Source: Ilyonectria destructans (Eukaryota > Ascomycota > Sordariomycetes > Hypocreales > Nectriaceae). From it: a stretch of DNA of 64,000 nucleotides. Of this stretch, positions 42,850-53,933 are shown one piece after another (positions within the stretch are counted from its first letter, which is position 1; every line of letters starts with the position of its first letter). Position numbers and translations under genes: made by a program. The notes under the pieces were generated by a model. That model saw nothing but the letters and a program-made list of their open reading frames with translations. It had not been told where the DNA came from and did no database searches. The stretch covers positions 310,001 to 374,000 of the forward strand of contig JAHEWK010000023.1 in NCBI GenBank assembly GCA_020740775.1, given 5' to 3'.

Positions 42850-44234
42850 ATGGATCCAGTCCAGATTTTCGACTACAATATAAAACAGCTGCAAACTTCA
42901 TCGGTGACCTTTTTTACTAATGGTGCTGAAGTGCGTAGGGTAATTCCTTTGGCGTGCTATAGGGTAAGACTCCTTGAAATATGTCGCGGATGTTAGTTGA
43001 GCTGAGACTTTCGCAGTCGCCTGTGATCAAGATCAACATTTCTGGCCTTGGGCCCGAAATTGACGAGCGGTCAATAAAATTTGAGTCAAGGGATCCAACC
43101 GCCGTCGCCGAAGTCACCATATCCCCCATTCGCGCTTGTGGAAACGGACAGGAGCAAACTCAATACCAATACTCGATATGCGTCACCATTAGTCAAGCGG
43201 GGGACACTGCGCCAGAGAGCTCAGCCCATTTGTTGTACGTCAACTCGTTGGCATTTTGGTCGCGGAGCCATGAGCTTGATTTACAACCGACCAATGGTTG
43301 TGCGACCCTCAGCACCAAAGCTCGGCTTACGAATTCCGGCATCGAAACCTGGAGAGATTTCAAAATGGCTCTTTGTTCTCGTCGAATTGCATATAATTTC
43401 TCCAGTCAAAAACAATTGGTTGATATGAACTTGAGTTCCAGAACTGCCAGGGACCGGCTTGAGCCTCCTGGCCAGACGATAGTGATTGACGACTACAAAT
43501 ATCAACTCGCTCTCCTCGAAAAGCAAAATAAGGATATCGCCTCAAGGAAGCAGCTATTACTGCACCCAGAGCCAAGACCAGTGCAAGAGCCTGAAGGCAG
43601 TCAGCAGAGCCAGCATCAAACGAAGAGTCATTGGCAAGGGGTTTGCCCTGAGCTTCGCGGAAAATTCTTTTCCGTTCCTGAGCAGGCCACAGCTTCCATC
43701 TTCAACAAAGAAATTGGCTTTGAGACGATTTGGCACGTTCTTGGTCTCCAGAGTTTGCTTCCCGGAGTTGCCACCCTTCGGGAGCCAGTCAGTTGTATGG
43801 AGCTAAGAGGTGTCACCATTCAACACAAATTCAATGCCGCGCATGACGCTGTACACCTCATTGCTAGTTTCCGGGAAACGCTTTCGTTTCCCATTTTCCA
43901 CGGACCCGTACTGTTGACCCTGGATGGCAGCTTCGTGGGGACGGCGACATTGCCGGATTGTTTCCCGGGTGAGATATTCACCTTGACTAGCATGGACCCT
44001 GGAATGATTGTTACAAGAACACTCGAAACTGAACCTGGGTGTAAAACTTCTAATGGCATGGTTGAACTTCACAATACCAGACAGTCCAACAGCCTTCTGC
44101 TTATCCCTCGCTACATTCAGGCCCCCCAGGATAGGTGGCTAGAGGTTAATGTCTTATCCTCAAAACGGGTACAGTTCGGATATACCACAAGCACTTTCCA
44201 GGATGGCGCATCGAGGCAGTCAATCAAGCATTAG
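42850..44234 (+). CDS. DUF4140/DUF4139 (mucoidy inhibitor A-like) protein
   Basis: ATG 42850 starts MDPVQIFDYN, then a DUF4140-type strand (SSVTFFTNGAEVRR). The frame hits a TAG at 42994 unless an intron is removed; candidate borders lie between 42935 and 43016 (GTAGGG, GTAATT or GTAAGA donors) and I could not choose. The main frame then reads INISGLGPEIDERSIKFES. The DUF4139 region shows SLAFWSRSHELDL, TWRDFKMALCS, a coiled LLEKQNKDIASRK segment, and GPVLLTLDGSFVGTATLP. The family is widespread in bacteria and fungi, with unknown biochemistry. The C-terminus looks short: usual final beta-strands after NVLSSKR are replaced by a featureless tail, so a 3' frameshift is possible. Confidence 0.6.
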
Positions 44235-45164
44235 GTTCCCCAAGTCAAATGAACTCGACTCCAGTCATCAGAAAACATACAACTCTTCGGAGGTGGCGAA
44301 TGCGGTAGCAAAAGATGGCTTCAACGCTGCAGGATATAGTGTGTCCGCATAAAGACCATCCTTTTCCAGCTTTTTGCACGCTGACAAGTGACCAGTGAAT
44401 CGGAGCAAAATCATGAATGAGTTGCATGAGGAACATGTTCGTCATCTATCCTGCTTCCGGTAGTTATGTAGCTCAGACCTTTCCAGATCCAGAGAGAAAT
44501 CGAAGACCGATTCATGCATGAACCTGGCTACGAGGTCCGTCGCCCTCAATAGTGTTGATCATTCTGGACAGTCCTACTAACAAATACCTAAATAGGCCAT
44601 GATGCACGGTCACGAGCCCTCCAAAGGCGCTCGGATTGACGCAAGCATTGCGCGGGAGGAAGCTGAACTGTTGGCGAGAAAGACGAAAGAGACAAGCCAT
44701 CTTCCGGGCAAGAAGATGTAGCATAAGACTGCAAAGAGCGACTTGAACCAGGGGCTCGCCGAAGAAGAATATGTCAACATGACCAGACCGGCAATTAAAC
44801 TCCAATTATCCAATCTTGTCTTTGTATTATAGTCAGTCAACATGTCATTGGAAGTAGTGTCACGGGCTTCATCCCGTCGATCTATTGACTTGACATGCCA
44901 GTCGCTGTGTACACAGATTTCGCAATACTCTTGTCGTTACCTCATGGTGCGTAATAACGCGGAAATTAGACTTGCATGCCTCATGGTACAATATCCTACA
45001 AATAGTGCAGGGGTCAAGATTGTTCGGCCTTTTCCACCACGAGTTGCCAACAGACGGGATCGCGTTGTTCACGTTTGTAGAGACAGTCCCCTTTCATCTC
45101 ATACTACAGAACAAGACGTTATCTACACGGGCATTGGCAGTGAAGCAGCACTCATAGACGCCAT
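44235..45164. other. Mostly gene-free stretch with one possible small exon
   Basis: Apart from the small exon at 44596-44721 nothing is supported. Frames at 44842-45207 (plus) and 44512-44805 (minus) have no recognisable features. Confidence 0.35.
44596..44721 (+). pseudogene. Possible terminal exon of a small unknown protein
   Basis: After TACTAACAAATACCTAAATAG, a good branch site and acceptor ending at 44595, the plus strand reads AMMHGHEPSKGARIDASIAR, then EEAELLARKTKETSHLPGKK and a TAG. The charged, alanine-rich helical pattern resembles small conserved fungal proteins, but I cannot name it. No matching first exon was found upstream, so it is probably a remnant. Confidence 0.35.
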
Positions 45165-45506
45165 TCAACCCTCGGTATTCTCTTTGGAATCCGTCATTCC
45201 CATCTGATCCATGACAACCTCCAGGTACCGAACTATCTGCTTTATCATGTTCTTCACCTCCTCTCTGTCCATGACGACGGAGCCCATCACATCGACGTGC
45301 CGCGAAGCTTCCTGATAGCCCCATCGAGAAGCTGCAGCGCCGTCTCGCCGCCAATCATCTTGTCGGTGTTGCTGAGCATCATGACGACGCTGTACGGGAA
45401 CGAATCGGCGTGCCAATTGTGGACGGGGAGTTTGTCGTACTCGCCCTTCTTCTCCTCCCAGCTGCTCGGCTGCGAGAGCGGTGGCGATGACTGCAAAGGG
45501 TGTCAT
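45165..45506 (-). pseudogene. 2-oxoglutarate/Fe(II) dioxygenase-like fragment
   Basis: The minus strand reads NWHADSFPYSVVMMLSNTDK, then MIGGETALQLLDGAIRKLRG, matching the HxD iron-site block and following GGETA motif of fungal Fe2OG-dioxygenase-like proteins. Reading then shifts frame into GSVVMDREEVKNMIKQIVRY, a region where the second histidine and Arg would be expected but are not seen. Short, frameshifted and lacking the rest of the domain, it is a remnant. Confidence 0.5.
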
Positions 45507-45733
45507 GATTGCTGGGTGGTGTTGTGTAGCGGAGATTGGTGTGCTTTGCTCGTGATGAGGTTCTGCGTATCCTTTATAGAGTGAATCATTTGCAATCTAC
45601 GACAGACGGGATGCTGAGTTTATATGCTTGAAATACTCACACCAAGCAGGTGGCAACGTCACCCACAGTCAACAACGTGCCGCGGGCCAGTTAGTATCCG
45701 GTCCAACCTACCATCAGACTTCTCAACAAGCAG

Positions 45734-45804
45734 TACTGATTGATAAGGCCTATACTGATACTGATTGATTGATTACTATGCTTACTGATACTGATTGATT
45801 AGCT
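45734..45804 (+). repeat. Subterminal repeats of hAT element 3
   Basis: Three copies of ACTGATTGAT, two within the longer TACTGATACTGATTGATT, lie just outside the 3' end of the transposase gene; they resemble hAT transposase-binding repeats. The outermost inverted repeat of this side was not identified. Confidence 0.5.
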
Positions 45805-45849
45805 TATCAGTAAGTGCCAAGACATTCTGCTGTTGCAACGATCTTCAGC

Positions 45850-47447
45850 CTAATTGTCATCATTTGGTAGTACGTGCACCTTCCGAATGAGGTCATTCTT
45901 GTTCCAGTTCCCAATACACTCTGTCATGTCAATGTTCTCCGCCCCGAGGCGTGCACGGTCATACGAAACAGTACGCCGAGCCCCTGAAAAGACACGTTCC
46001 GCCTTATCCGACATAGGCGGAATCGAAAGTACGTTAATAGCCATCTTATGTAGCCGGGGGTATTCGATCCGTTGCTCTTCTCTGCTCCACCAGGCAAGCG
46101 GAGTAACTGCGATCTTGCATGGAGAACCATTAATAAACTTCTCCAGCTCATCCTCGTCGTCATATGCCTCCGTCACATCGAGCGACTGCGCCAGTTTATC
46201 GTACGCTGTCATCTGGATCTCCGAAGCCTCCTCCGGAGAAGTGGTAACAGGGAGATCTTTGTACTGACTCCAGATCTGCCTAGCCTTATTGATTGCACTG
46301 TCATGCCAATCAACGTGCCAGTTCTGGCGGAGGTACTTCAATCGCTTTGATGGGTGGAGAAGCAATGCCGCGGAATATACAGGCGTCTCATCGGTCTTAA
46401 AGTAGTACTTATCAAGCACAAACCAGCCCATGTGGATAGAGTGGATAAGGCGTTGATGATCGGCGTACGTCTTCTATAAATAGTTAGTACCATAAGGCTA
46501 AATAAGGTCGCAACTAGTATATACCTTAGCATCTTCGAAATGCTTGAGCAGGATATCCATGTGGTAAAGTAGCTGATCTAACGACGACCACTTCTTCTGC
46601 TGAGCCTGCGTAGCCTGCCAGAACGGTTGGAGGAAGTCCGCCGTCAATCTGAGGACATCCCAGTCATCCTGTGTGAGACTATCGTCGCCCAAGGCTTTAT
46701 GGTGATCTTGTTGAAAGACCATAAGTTTGTCTTTCTTCTCGAGTGCAGTACGAAGCAACATGTACCATGAATTCCACCTGGTTGCATTGTCAATGCCGAG
46801 TACACGGCCTGCCAGGCGCTCCCAAGCATCGCTGTGTCTTGTAGAACTCCGTATAAATACGGCGATATTGTGTAGTTTGCCAAGGGGGCCCATCGAGCGC
46901 CATCCGGATCGATCCTCCGGCACATTTCGCTGCTTGCCCTTGCTACTCTTCTGCTGCAATTTCGCCTGTAGAGACTCAACAACTGTGGTATTTACGTTGC
47001 TATCTGCCTCTTCAATGGCAGCATTGAGTGCCTCTTTGCTGGAGGCGAAGAGAAACGCCTGGAGGCACAGATTGATAATATGGCCTCCACATCGAACGCG
47101 GCGATCAATGGGGTCGAATCCCATGCCATATTCGTTCGCCAATGCCGTTGACAAAGCACGCATGCAAGTGTCATTGGAGCTAGCGTTATCTGACGTAAAG
47201 TAGCCAATGTTGCCTGCGATATTGAAATACCGTATGGTGTCCAGCAAGTGCCGTGACATTGTCTCTCCGGAGTGACTGTGCTGTACGTTCGGTAGACCTA
47301 ATAAGGCCTCACGGAGTTCATAATGCTCATCAACCCATTGCCCACATATTCCGAGAAATCCCTTGCGATGCGGTGATGACCATAGATCGATGCTGAAGTG
47401 GACTTGTGACTTTGCCGCCTGTAATTGAGCTTTGATGGTCTCGCGAT
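45850..47447 (-). pseudogene. hAT transposase (element 3), missing its N-terminus
   Basis: From 47447 downward the minus strand reads VHFSIDLWSSPHRKGFLGIC, FTSDNASSNDTC, CGGHIINLCLQAFLF, MGPLGKLHNIAVFIRSS and IDNATRWNSWYML. After an intron (46474-46524, GTATAT...TACTAAC...TATAG) it continues with MGWFVLDKYYFK to the dimerisation domain (YPRLHKMAINVLSIPPMSD, then KAERVFSGARR) and stop 45850. No stop or frameshift is visible in this part. The BED finger and about 200 N-terminal residues are missing because the sequence ends at the left terminus of hAT element 4. Confidence 0.8.
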
Positions 47448-47467
47448 CAGGCTTTCTATCCATACTC
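47448..47467 (+). repeat. hAT 4 left terminal inverted repeat
   Basis: CAGGCTTTCTATCCATACTC, mirrored exactly at 50178-50197. Confidence 0.9.
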
Positions 47468-47629
47468 GTATGGAATAAGTGATGGAGTATGGAATATTCC
47501 ATACTCCATACTCCATATTCCATACGGGCCGTCCGTATTCCATACGTATGGAATAAGGCCGGAAGAATATTAATCCAGCCGCAGCAAATTCAGGGGCTGT
47601 GTAATTACAAGGCACTTTCATCAGGTTTC

Positions 47630-49911
47630 CGCTTCGACATCAGCAATGAAAAGGCGTGTCGTGATGTAATCGGCCCGGAAATATTCCAACCGTCCTCCCT
47701 CGCTTCAAATCATTCCACTGACCATGCGGGGTCGGCTTCGTCCACCACTGGGCTTCGCTCATCTCCAAGTTCTGCTCGGCAAGATCCATCCGACATCAGC
47801 GGCCGCAAGACTCGAAAACGCAAGTCAACTGCAAATACTTGGGCACATGCCCGTGAGCCTCAGAACTCAGAGCCTGCGCGCTGCCCTCGGAAAAATGAGA
47901 AGATCTATTATTGTATGCACTGCAGAGATCCGACCTATTCCACCACTGTCTCAACCACGTTTCGCCGCCATTTGCTCAAAATCCACGGAATTGAGTTAGT
48001 TGCCCACGACCATCCGATCAAGAAACAACGCGACAACCTTATTCAGGATGCTTTCGCCAAGGCTGGTGAGGCGAATACTACGAAGCAATTGGCGAGGCAA
48101 GAGGAAGCTCTTAGAGCTGCAGTCAATCGGAAGGCCGCACTTGAGGCCCTAGTACAGCTCGTCACCGACCGCAATCTCTCCTACAACTGCTGCTCTTGGC
48201 CAGAATTACACGCGCTTATTTGCGCGGTGAACTACACTGCGGAGGACCTAATTAGCCTCTCCCACGGCTCCATTCAAAAGCTTGTCTCCAATTCTTATTG
48301 TGTGCATAAGGATGTCCTCCGGAGAAAGCTGCAATCCTCGTCGTCGAAGCTCCATCTCTCTGTAGATGTTTGGTCGGCTCCGAATCACAAAGCCTTCCTT
48401 GGAATTTGTGTCAAATTTGTCGACACGGACGCTAAGGAGACACTGCAAGCGCTGCTTGCTCTATCAGAGCTACCGGGCCTCGATGGGCCGGGTAGCCATG
48501 GCGGAGCTGAGCAGTGGAAGCTTCTCCAGCATGTCCTCGAAGACTATAACATCTGGAATAAGATCGGCTTCTATACCGGTGATAACCATGGTTCAAACGA
48601 CAAGCTCTGCCGTTTGCTGGGCAAACATCTTCAGGGGAAAGGCATCAACTGGGAGGCGAAGAAGCAGAGGATTCGATGCCATGGCCATGTCATCAACCTC
48701 GCTGTTCAAGCCTTCCTCTTCATGGACTCCAAAGAAGCCGCACGAGCAGCTCTGGAACAGATTGAGGGCGACGACGAAGCTGCGTTTGGCAGTGACTTTG
48801 CTGAACGGGTCAAGGCGCAAAAAGCGCTTGGTTGGCGTCGACTGGGGCCACTTGGCAAAGTCCACAATATCTCAGTGCACATGCGCGAGAATGATTATCG
48901 GTAGAATCTATTTAAGAAGCGCGCTGGAAGGTCGTTGGGCCTTGACAACGATACGCGCTGGAACTCATGGTTCCTTCTTCTAGACGTTGTCCTTGATCTC
49001 CAGGAGCATGTAGAGTGGTATCAGAGAAAGTACTATGAGGACACGCAGGACGATTATCTCACCCCTAATGAGTGGCGAGTCCTACGGGAAACACGCGCTT
49101 TCCTTCAACCCTTCTGGAAGATTCCTCAACTCACGGAGGGCCGCTATACCACTCTGGACCGCACGCTCTTCACCATAGACGTTCTTCACAAGCATTACAC
49201 ACAAGCCTTCCAAAAGCAATCCGACAATCATCCCCTCCGAAGTTGCATTGCAGCCTCATGGGCTATATTTGACAAGTATTACCAGCTTACAGATAAGAGC
49301 CCTGCCTATAGCGCAGCCATAATACTTCATCCGTCGCGGCGTATGGCCCATGTTAAGAAGAACTGGCCCAAATCGTGGCACAAACCAGTCCTTGATGGCG
49401 TGAAGAAGTATTGGGAGGATTACTACCAGGGGTTACCGATTACCACCACAACGCCTGAGCTACGAGACAGCCTACAGCCACTCGACGAGTATGACCTGCT
49501 TGCTCGAGAGCTCGATGTCGTTAGCCCAGCGATGAGGATCTCGACGAATACAAGTCCTTCACCGCGGAAACTCCTGTCGCCATCGACTGTTCCCCGCTTG
49601 CTTGGTGGCTTAGAGAGGAGCAGCAACAACGATACCCCCGTCTATCTAAAATAGCCGTCGATATCCTCTCAATACCCGCTATATCGGCCGAGCCAGAGCG
49701 CGTCTTTTCTGGCGCACGACGCACAATATCATGGGATCGATGTCGGCTGGGAAGTTGTACAATTGAGAGAGGAGAGTGCATGAAGAGCTGGATTAAGAAC
49801 GGCATCACCCAGGGAATTCCGGTCGACTTGGTCGAAGAGGGGGAGAACGAGGAGGAAGGTGATAGTATGGAAAGGTGGCGGGGCTCAACACCTGATTCTT
49901 TTCAAGACTGA
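47630..49911 (+). pseudogene. hAT transposase (element 4), one nonsense and one frameshift
   Basis: The plus strand encodes a BED-like finger (YYCMHCRDP, then FRRHLLKIHG), the catalytic core (HLSVDVWSAPNHKAFLGIC, YTGDNHGSND, CHGHVINLAVQAFLF, LGPLGKVHNISVH), then a TAG at 48902-48904. The same frame resumes with NLFKKRAGRSLGLDNDTRWN. The paralog at 45850-47447 has Trp at the stop position, so TGG to TAG is likely. Near 49530 a one-base shift moves into the frame carrying YPRLSKIAVDILSIPAISAE, then PERVFSGARRT, and the natural stop at 49911. The true N-terminus is unclear; upstream codons run into the element's subterminal repeats. Confidence 0.85.
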
Positions 49912-50177
49912 AAAGTAAAAATATTATTCCCGCTATTGTAGTCTGTTTCAGAGTGATCCCAAACCTTCGTCTATGCTGGTTCATACTTCAATGTCAGCGC
50001 TGTCTGCAACCGACGCCAGGCAAATCACTGTACAATTACTGAATTGCAGAGCTCCCAAACCTGGTTCTTTACGATAGTGGTAGTGTGAGATGACGTCATT
50101 TTTTGTATTCCATACGTATGGAATAAGCTTCCATACGAGGCCCATTCCATATTCCATATTCCATACGGGTCTGTATG

Positions 50178-50197
50178 GAGTATGGATAGAAAGCCTG
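50178..50197 (-). repeat. hAT 4 right terminal inverted repeat
   Basis: Exact inverse of the left end. Confidence 0.9.
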
Positions 50198-50448
50198 ACC
50201 CCAAGGAGTGGTTCACCAACGAGAAGATCGGCGAAGACGAGAGGTACTTCGAGCTCGCATCAATGGTCGACCAGCGAAAGGAGCGGATACTGTATCTTGG
50301 CTACAAGATTGCGGCTCAGGGCACATGGTTGAAGTTTGACACTGACAGTGGACAGTTTTCCGTCGCAGACGAGTATGACGTGGACTTGGGTATTGCTTCT
50401 CGGTCATCAGAGACTCAGGAACTGACTCGGGAACTGAAGAAGAATTAG
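50198..50448 (+). pseudogene. C-terminal fragment of an unknown protein
   Basis: Directly after the hAT end the plus strand reads PKEWFTNEKIGEDERYFELA, then MVDQRKERILYLGYKI and WLKFDTDSGQFSVADEYDVD, to a TAG at 50446-50448. The codons look genuine (charged, no low-complexity runs), but the first part of the gene is missing and I do not recognise the family. Confidence 0.45.
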
Positions 50449-50867
50449 GTCTTAGTACCAAAAGAGGAAGACCCTGGGGAAGTCTATGGCCCACGAATTG
50501 CATGATTGCAAAATCTTCAAAAAGCAAGTGTTAGATGAAGAAAACTTAGAGTTGGAGAATCTTCCTCGATTCTATTTATAAAAAAAGTACTAAACACTAG
50601 AGTTTTATAGTCAAATCACTTCTGTGTACTTCATATGTCCAACCTGTATTACTCGGTAGTGCATTGTCGCTGTGATCCTTTCTTCTGCTTCTGGAATTAC
50701 TGAGGTAACGGTCTAGCATGAGGCGGAGGAAGCCAGAGAAATCCGGTGTTGGTTGATGGATGCTGGGCTAAAGCCATTGTATGAATCCTCTACAGTGGCA
50801 TAGGGCGGCACCTCCAGTTTTTTAGTCGGACTCTATGACGTCTTTGTCCGAATGAGTAAAATGGTGG

Positions 50868-50987
50868 TTGCTCTTTCCGGTGGCGGAGTAAAAGAGTAAA
50901 TCTGCTCCTTGAGGATGAGCAATTGCTCTTTCTGGTGGTGGAGTAAAAGAGTAAATCTGCTCCTCGCAGATGAGCAATTGCTCCTGG
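50868..50987 (+). repeat. 55-bp tandem repeat, two full units
   Basis: Units TTGCTCTTTCYGGTGGYGGA... at 50868-50922 and 50923-50977, with a short third start at 50978. The two units differ at a handful of positions. No coding role is evident. Confidence 0.85.
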
Positions 50988-52647
50988 AGCCACCAATGGG
51001 CAAGTTTGAAATTGCAGGTGCTCATTCTGGGGGCAGAGTAAAGGAGGTCGTCGACGTCAACAATAAGCGGCAACAGTAATATAGATCCAATGACAAAAAG
51101 CTTGCATCTGTATATTCAGTACATGATTGAAGACCCAATAATTTTGAGGAATTTATGGCAGAATGGCCGCCGGATAATACGTATAGGATGCGATATTATG
51201 GAGGGTCAGACGCGAAGGCGAGTAGGGCGGGGACGTATTTGCGACGCCAAACACACCCTGTGCCGATCGCGTTCTCACGGGCTCACTCCGCCCATTAAGC
51301 ATCACGTCGACGATATGCAAGAAATGGCCCGCTAACGGCAGTGGAGACGGCCATTCGAATGGCGATACCGGTGGACATTTGCATGGTTCCAGTCGCGCTT
51401 CTATGCCCCGGATTGACTCTGGTGGGAATGGCTTGGCACGGAGAGGGTAGCCCAGAGGGACACGTACTGGATACGCGGTGCATCGCGGTAATGCGGCAAT
51501 GTGGTAATGAGTTCGATTACACACGTAGAAGCAGTCATCCTCCTCTTCTCCCTTGCTGGCGCAGGTGGGTGGAACATCATATTTCCGACGATGGCCTCGA
51601 CCAAGATTATCCTTGACGGTATTCTTGCGTATGAACTTGTCCGGATAATGCCTGCTGAAATCGCACTGGAGAATCGTCTTGCTGGTGATCACCAGTGAAT
51701 TCCACGGTCTTGGCTGCGAGACACACCACCGCACGTCCCGATAAGAAGGGCTAGCCGCAAGCCGCCATAGCTTGAGCGCATGCTAGCTGCTGCGCTGGCC
51801 ACGTTGCTCTTGCAATGTGAGGCAGACGTCCTAGAATTGGTCAAAGGACACGGAAACGGCATTGTACTCGAGCGGTAGAGCCTAGATGATTGCAAACCGA
51901 AGTCGATGCGACAGCAAGGTCGCGGAGCGAATATGACCAAAGGGCCATCAAGACGAGCAGGCTACGGGCTTCAAATGCCGTCCCCGCACGAAGTCTCCAC
52001 CGGTGTGGGCCAAGGTGTTAAGCCGGAATGACTTGGGTTTTGGGTCGGACGAGCTGCTCCTCAATCGCAAACGGCTCAAAGTTGAGCTGCCTTACGCTTT
52101 CGATGCCCTAGTCCCCCTTGCCGCCTATCTGTCGATTTGATATTGTTCCTGCCGCATCGTTTACTGTCAGCTTCTGTACGCAAGAGAGGAATCCTTTGCG
52201 TCACATAACAAGCCGGTTGGCTTACAAGCTATGGCGACCTCAACTCGAGTCGGTCCGTCATAGGCGTGCAGCCCCATATATATCCAGAATCCATAATGAA
52301 GTCACTCAACTTAGAGAGTTTCATTCCCCCCACTCGCCACAATCCGGTATCGTATATCACTTGCCAATCGCTTCCAACTCCAAGAGCATATGCAATCATA
52401 CCACATTTTCACAAGTGTCTCTCTCAAGGGTTCTTATTTTTGTGAGAATTCCATAAATGTCAATTTCTTGAGTCTATGTATGCCCCTTCATCATATCTTT
52501 ATTCACAATACTAAAAGAACGAAAAGAAAAGAACTCTCAATAGCCAGTGCCTCCATTCTAAATACCCATTCTTTAGATATTCAGAATGCCTTTCCCAAAG
52601 GCTGACACATCTACATGTGTAACTCAAGCACAGAAGCTGCAGAAGAA
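50988..52647. other. Gene-free stretch
   Basis: No gene is supported. The longest frame (51153-51734, minus, 193 codons) has no recognisable motif, and several overlapping frames compete with it. Confidence 0.4.
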
Positions 52648-53030
52648 TCATCGTCGTCGGGCGCTGGTGATAGCAAAAGCCTCAGCCGTGCTGCTCCCGC
52701 AGGTGGTGCCGTCGGCCACAGCCATGAGCACCGACCAGGTACCGAGGCACAGCGTTGGAACTTGGCCCTGCCAACACAGTTCCACTCACCCTCATTGCTG
52801 CAAGTAGTCCCGGCAGTGTGGCTTTCGGCACTGGAGTCGTCGCCGCTACCCGAGGTGGCAGGGGCGGAGGGGCGGAGACGGAGGACACAGAACCTATAGC
52901 GTTCTTGGTCATGGTGACGAGTGTGGTCGTGGGAGCGCTGTCGGCGATGAATGTGGGAGTGCTGTCCGCAGGCTGAGTGAGATGCGGTGATGAAGACGCC
53001 GCCAGGACTACAGGCAGGTGAGTTGGTCAT
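52648..53030 (-). pseudogene. C-terminal chitin-binding-like module with frameshift
   Basis: A Ser/Thr-rich linker (SGSGDDSSAESHTAG) leads into TTCSNEGEWNCVGRAKFQRC. After a one-base frameshift near 52755 it continues GTWSVLMAVADGTTCGSS and ends at a TGA at 52648. Cys-x-W-x-C, FQRCAS-GTWS and GTTC are the pattern of small cysteine-rich modules (X278/CBM19-like) at the end of fungal chitin-active enzymes. The catalytic part is absent upstream. The family name is from motif memory, so treat as tentative. Confidence 0.5.
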
Positions 53031-53326
53031 TACATTTCAAGCAGGAGTTGAGGAAGTCCGGGATGAAGCAGAGCAGTTGGAGAGGTATCCGGTCGTCGAG
53101 AGGAAGAATAGATGGCTAAGTCTGGTCAAAGTTGGGATGAAGGTCATCACAGCCCGAGAGTATGGTGTTTAGGAAGGGGTAAAATGCAAGAGCCTCAATA
53201 GACCTAAGTGTTCAGATGACCGCGCCAAGTGGTTTAGACTAACACCACCGCACAAGAATAGACTGTCCACTACAGTGGCATACGTAGCCCAGCTTCCTAG
53301 AGTCATTAGCTAATCAGTTCCAGGCT

Positions 53327-53933
53327 TTAACGCATTGAGCCGATGCTTTGCTCACCTGTGCCAGTCCCGATATCAAGAACACTATACGTAGTATCGTCAG
53401 TCCAGGCCGTCACATCTAGGGGCTCATGAGGCATACCTGTGCGTTCTTGATCAGCGACAAATTTAGTGCCCCTCCGCAAAGCGTAAACAGGCCGCATGGC
53501 TGCAGAATATTGTGAGTAGGCATCAGTCGAATCCACGGGGTCCCATCTTACGATATAACCAGTACTTCGTTCTGTTGTTCATCATTTGGCATCCTTCTCG
53601 AATCAATGAGCCAACGGCCATGTGAAAGGTCTGCGCTCTACTAACAAATACTTATAGTCCAAGGTCGGCATGAAACCATCTTCCATTTTCTGTTATGTAC
53701 TCCAAACATTCGGGATCGAGAGACGACGCGGAGTTGGCATCGTCGGCAAAATTCGAAGTGGCGCCTTCATCTGAGTTAGGGTTAATGGGTTCACCATCTC
53801 GACCATCAGCGACATCCGTCGCAGCAGACAACGCGGAGCTGCTGTGTTCGTCGTGGTCAACTGAGTCCAGTGGGTCAGGCGGCGTGGATTCGGCGTCAGA
53901 GTTGTTAGCGTGCCCCGATGCGTAATGTAACAT
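53327..53933 (-). pseudogene. LaeA/TAM-type methyltransferase remnant
   Basis: Two minus-strand pieces. The first (53933-53652) is an acidic Ser/Asp-rich N-terminus ending LEYITENGRWFHADLGL, like the ENGR-x-[YFH]H start of LaeA-type proteins. The second (53536-53327) contains DAYSQYSAAMRPVYALRRGT, then YSVLDIGTGTGEQSI, the SAM-binding motif I. Stops lie between them and after motif I, where the rest of the domain should be. Family assignment rests on two short motifs. Confidence 0.45.

Larger units (their letters stand above)
47448..50197 (+). mobile_element. hAT element 4, full length
   Basis: A 2750-bp element with perfect 20-bp inverted ends (CAGGCTTTCTATCCATACTC). Inside each end are many ATTCCATA/TATGGAAT motifs, including a perfect 18-bp palindrome ATTCCATACGTATGGAAT at 47537-47554 and 50107-50124. 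The outside 8-mers (CTCGCGAT, ACCCCAAG) differ, and the flanks belong to different sequences (truncated hAT 3 at left, unknown gene fragment at right), so a rearrangement followed insertion. Confidence 0.85.

Noticed and set aside
51153..51734. 193-codon minus-strand frame
   Set aside because: No recognisable motif, competing frames on the other strand, and no splice or promoter signals.
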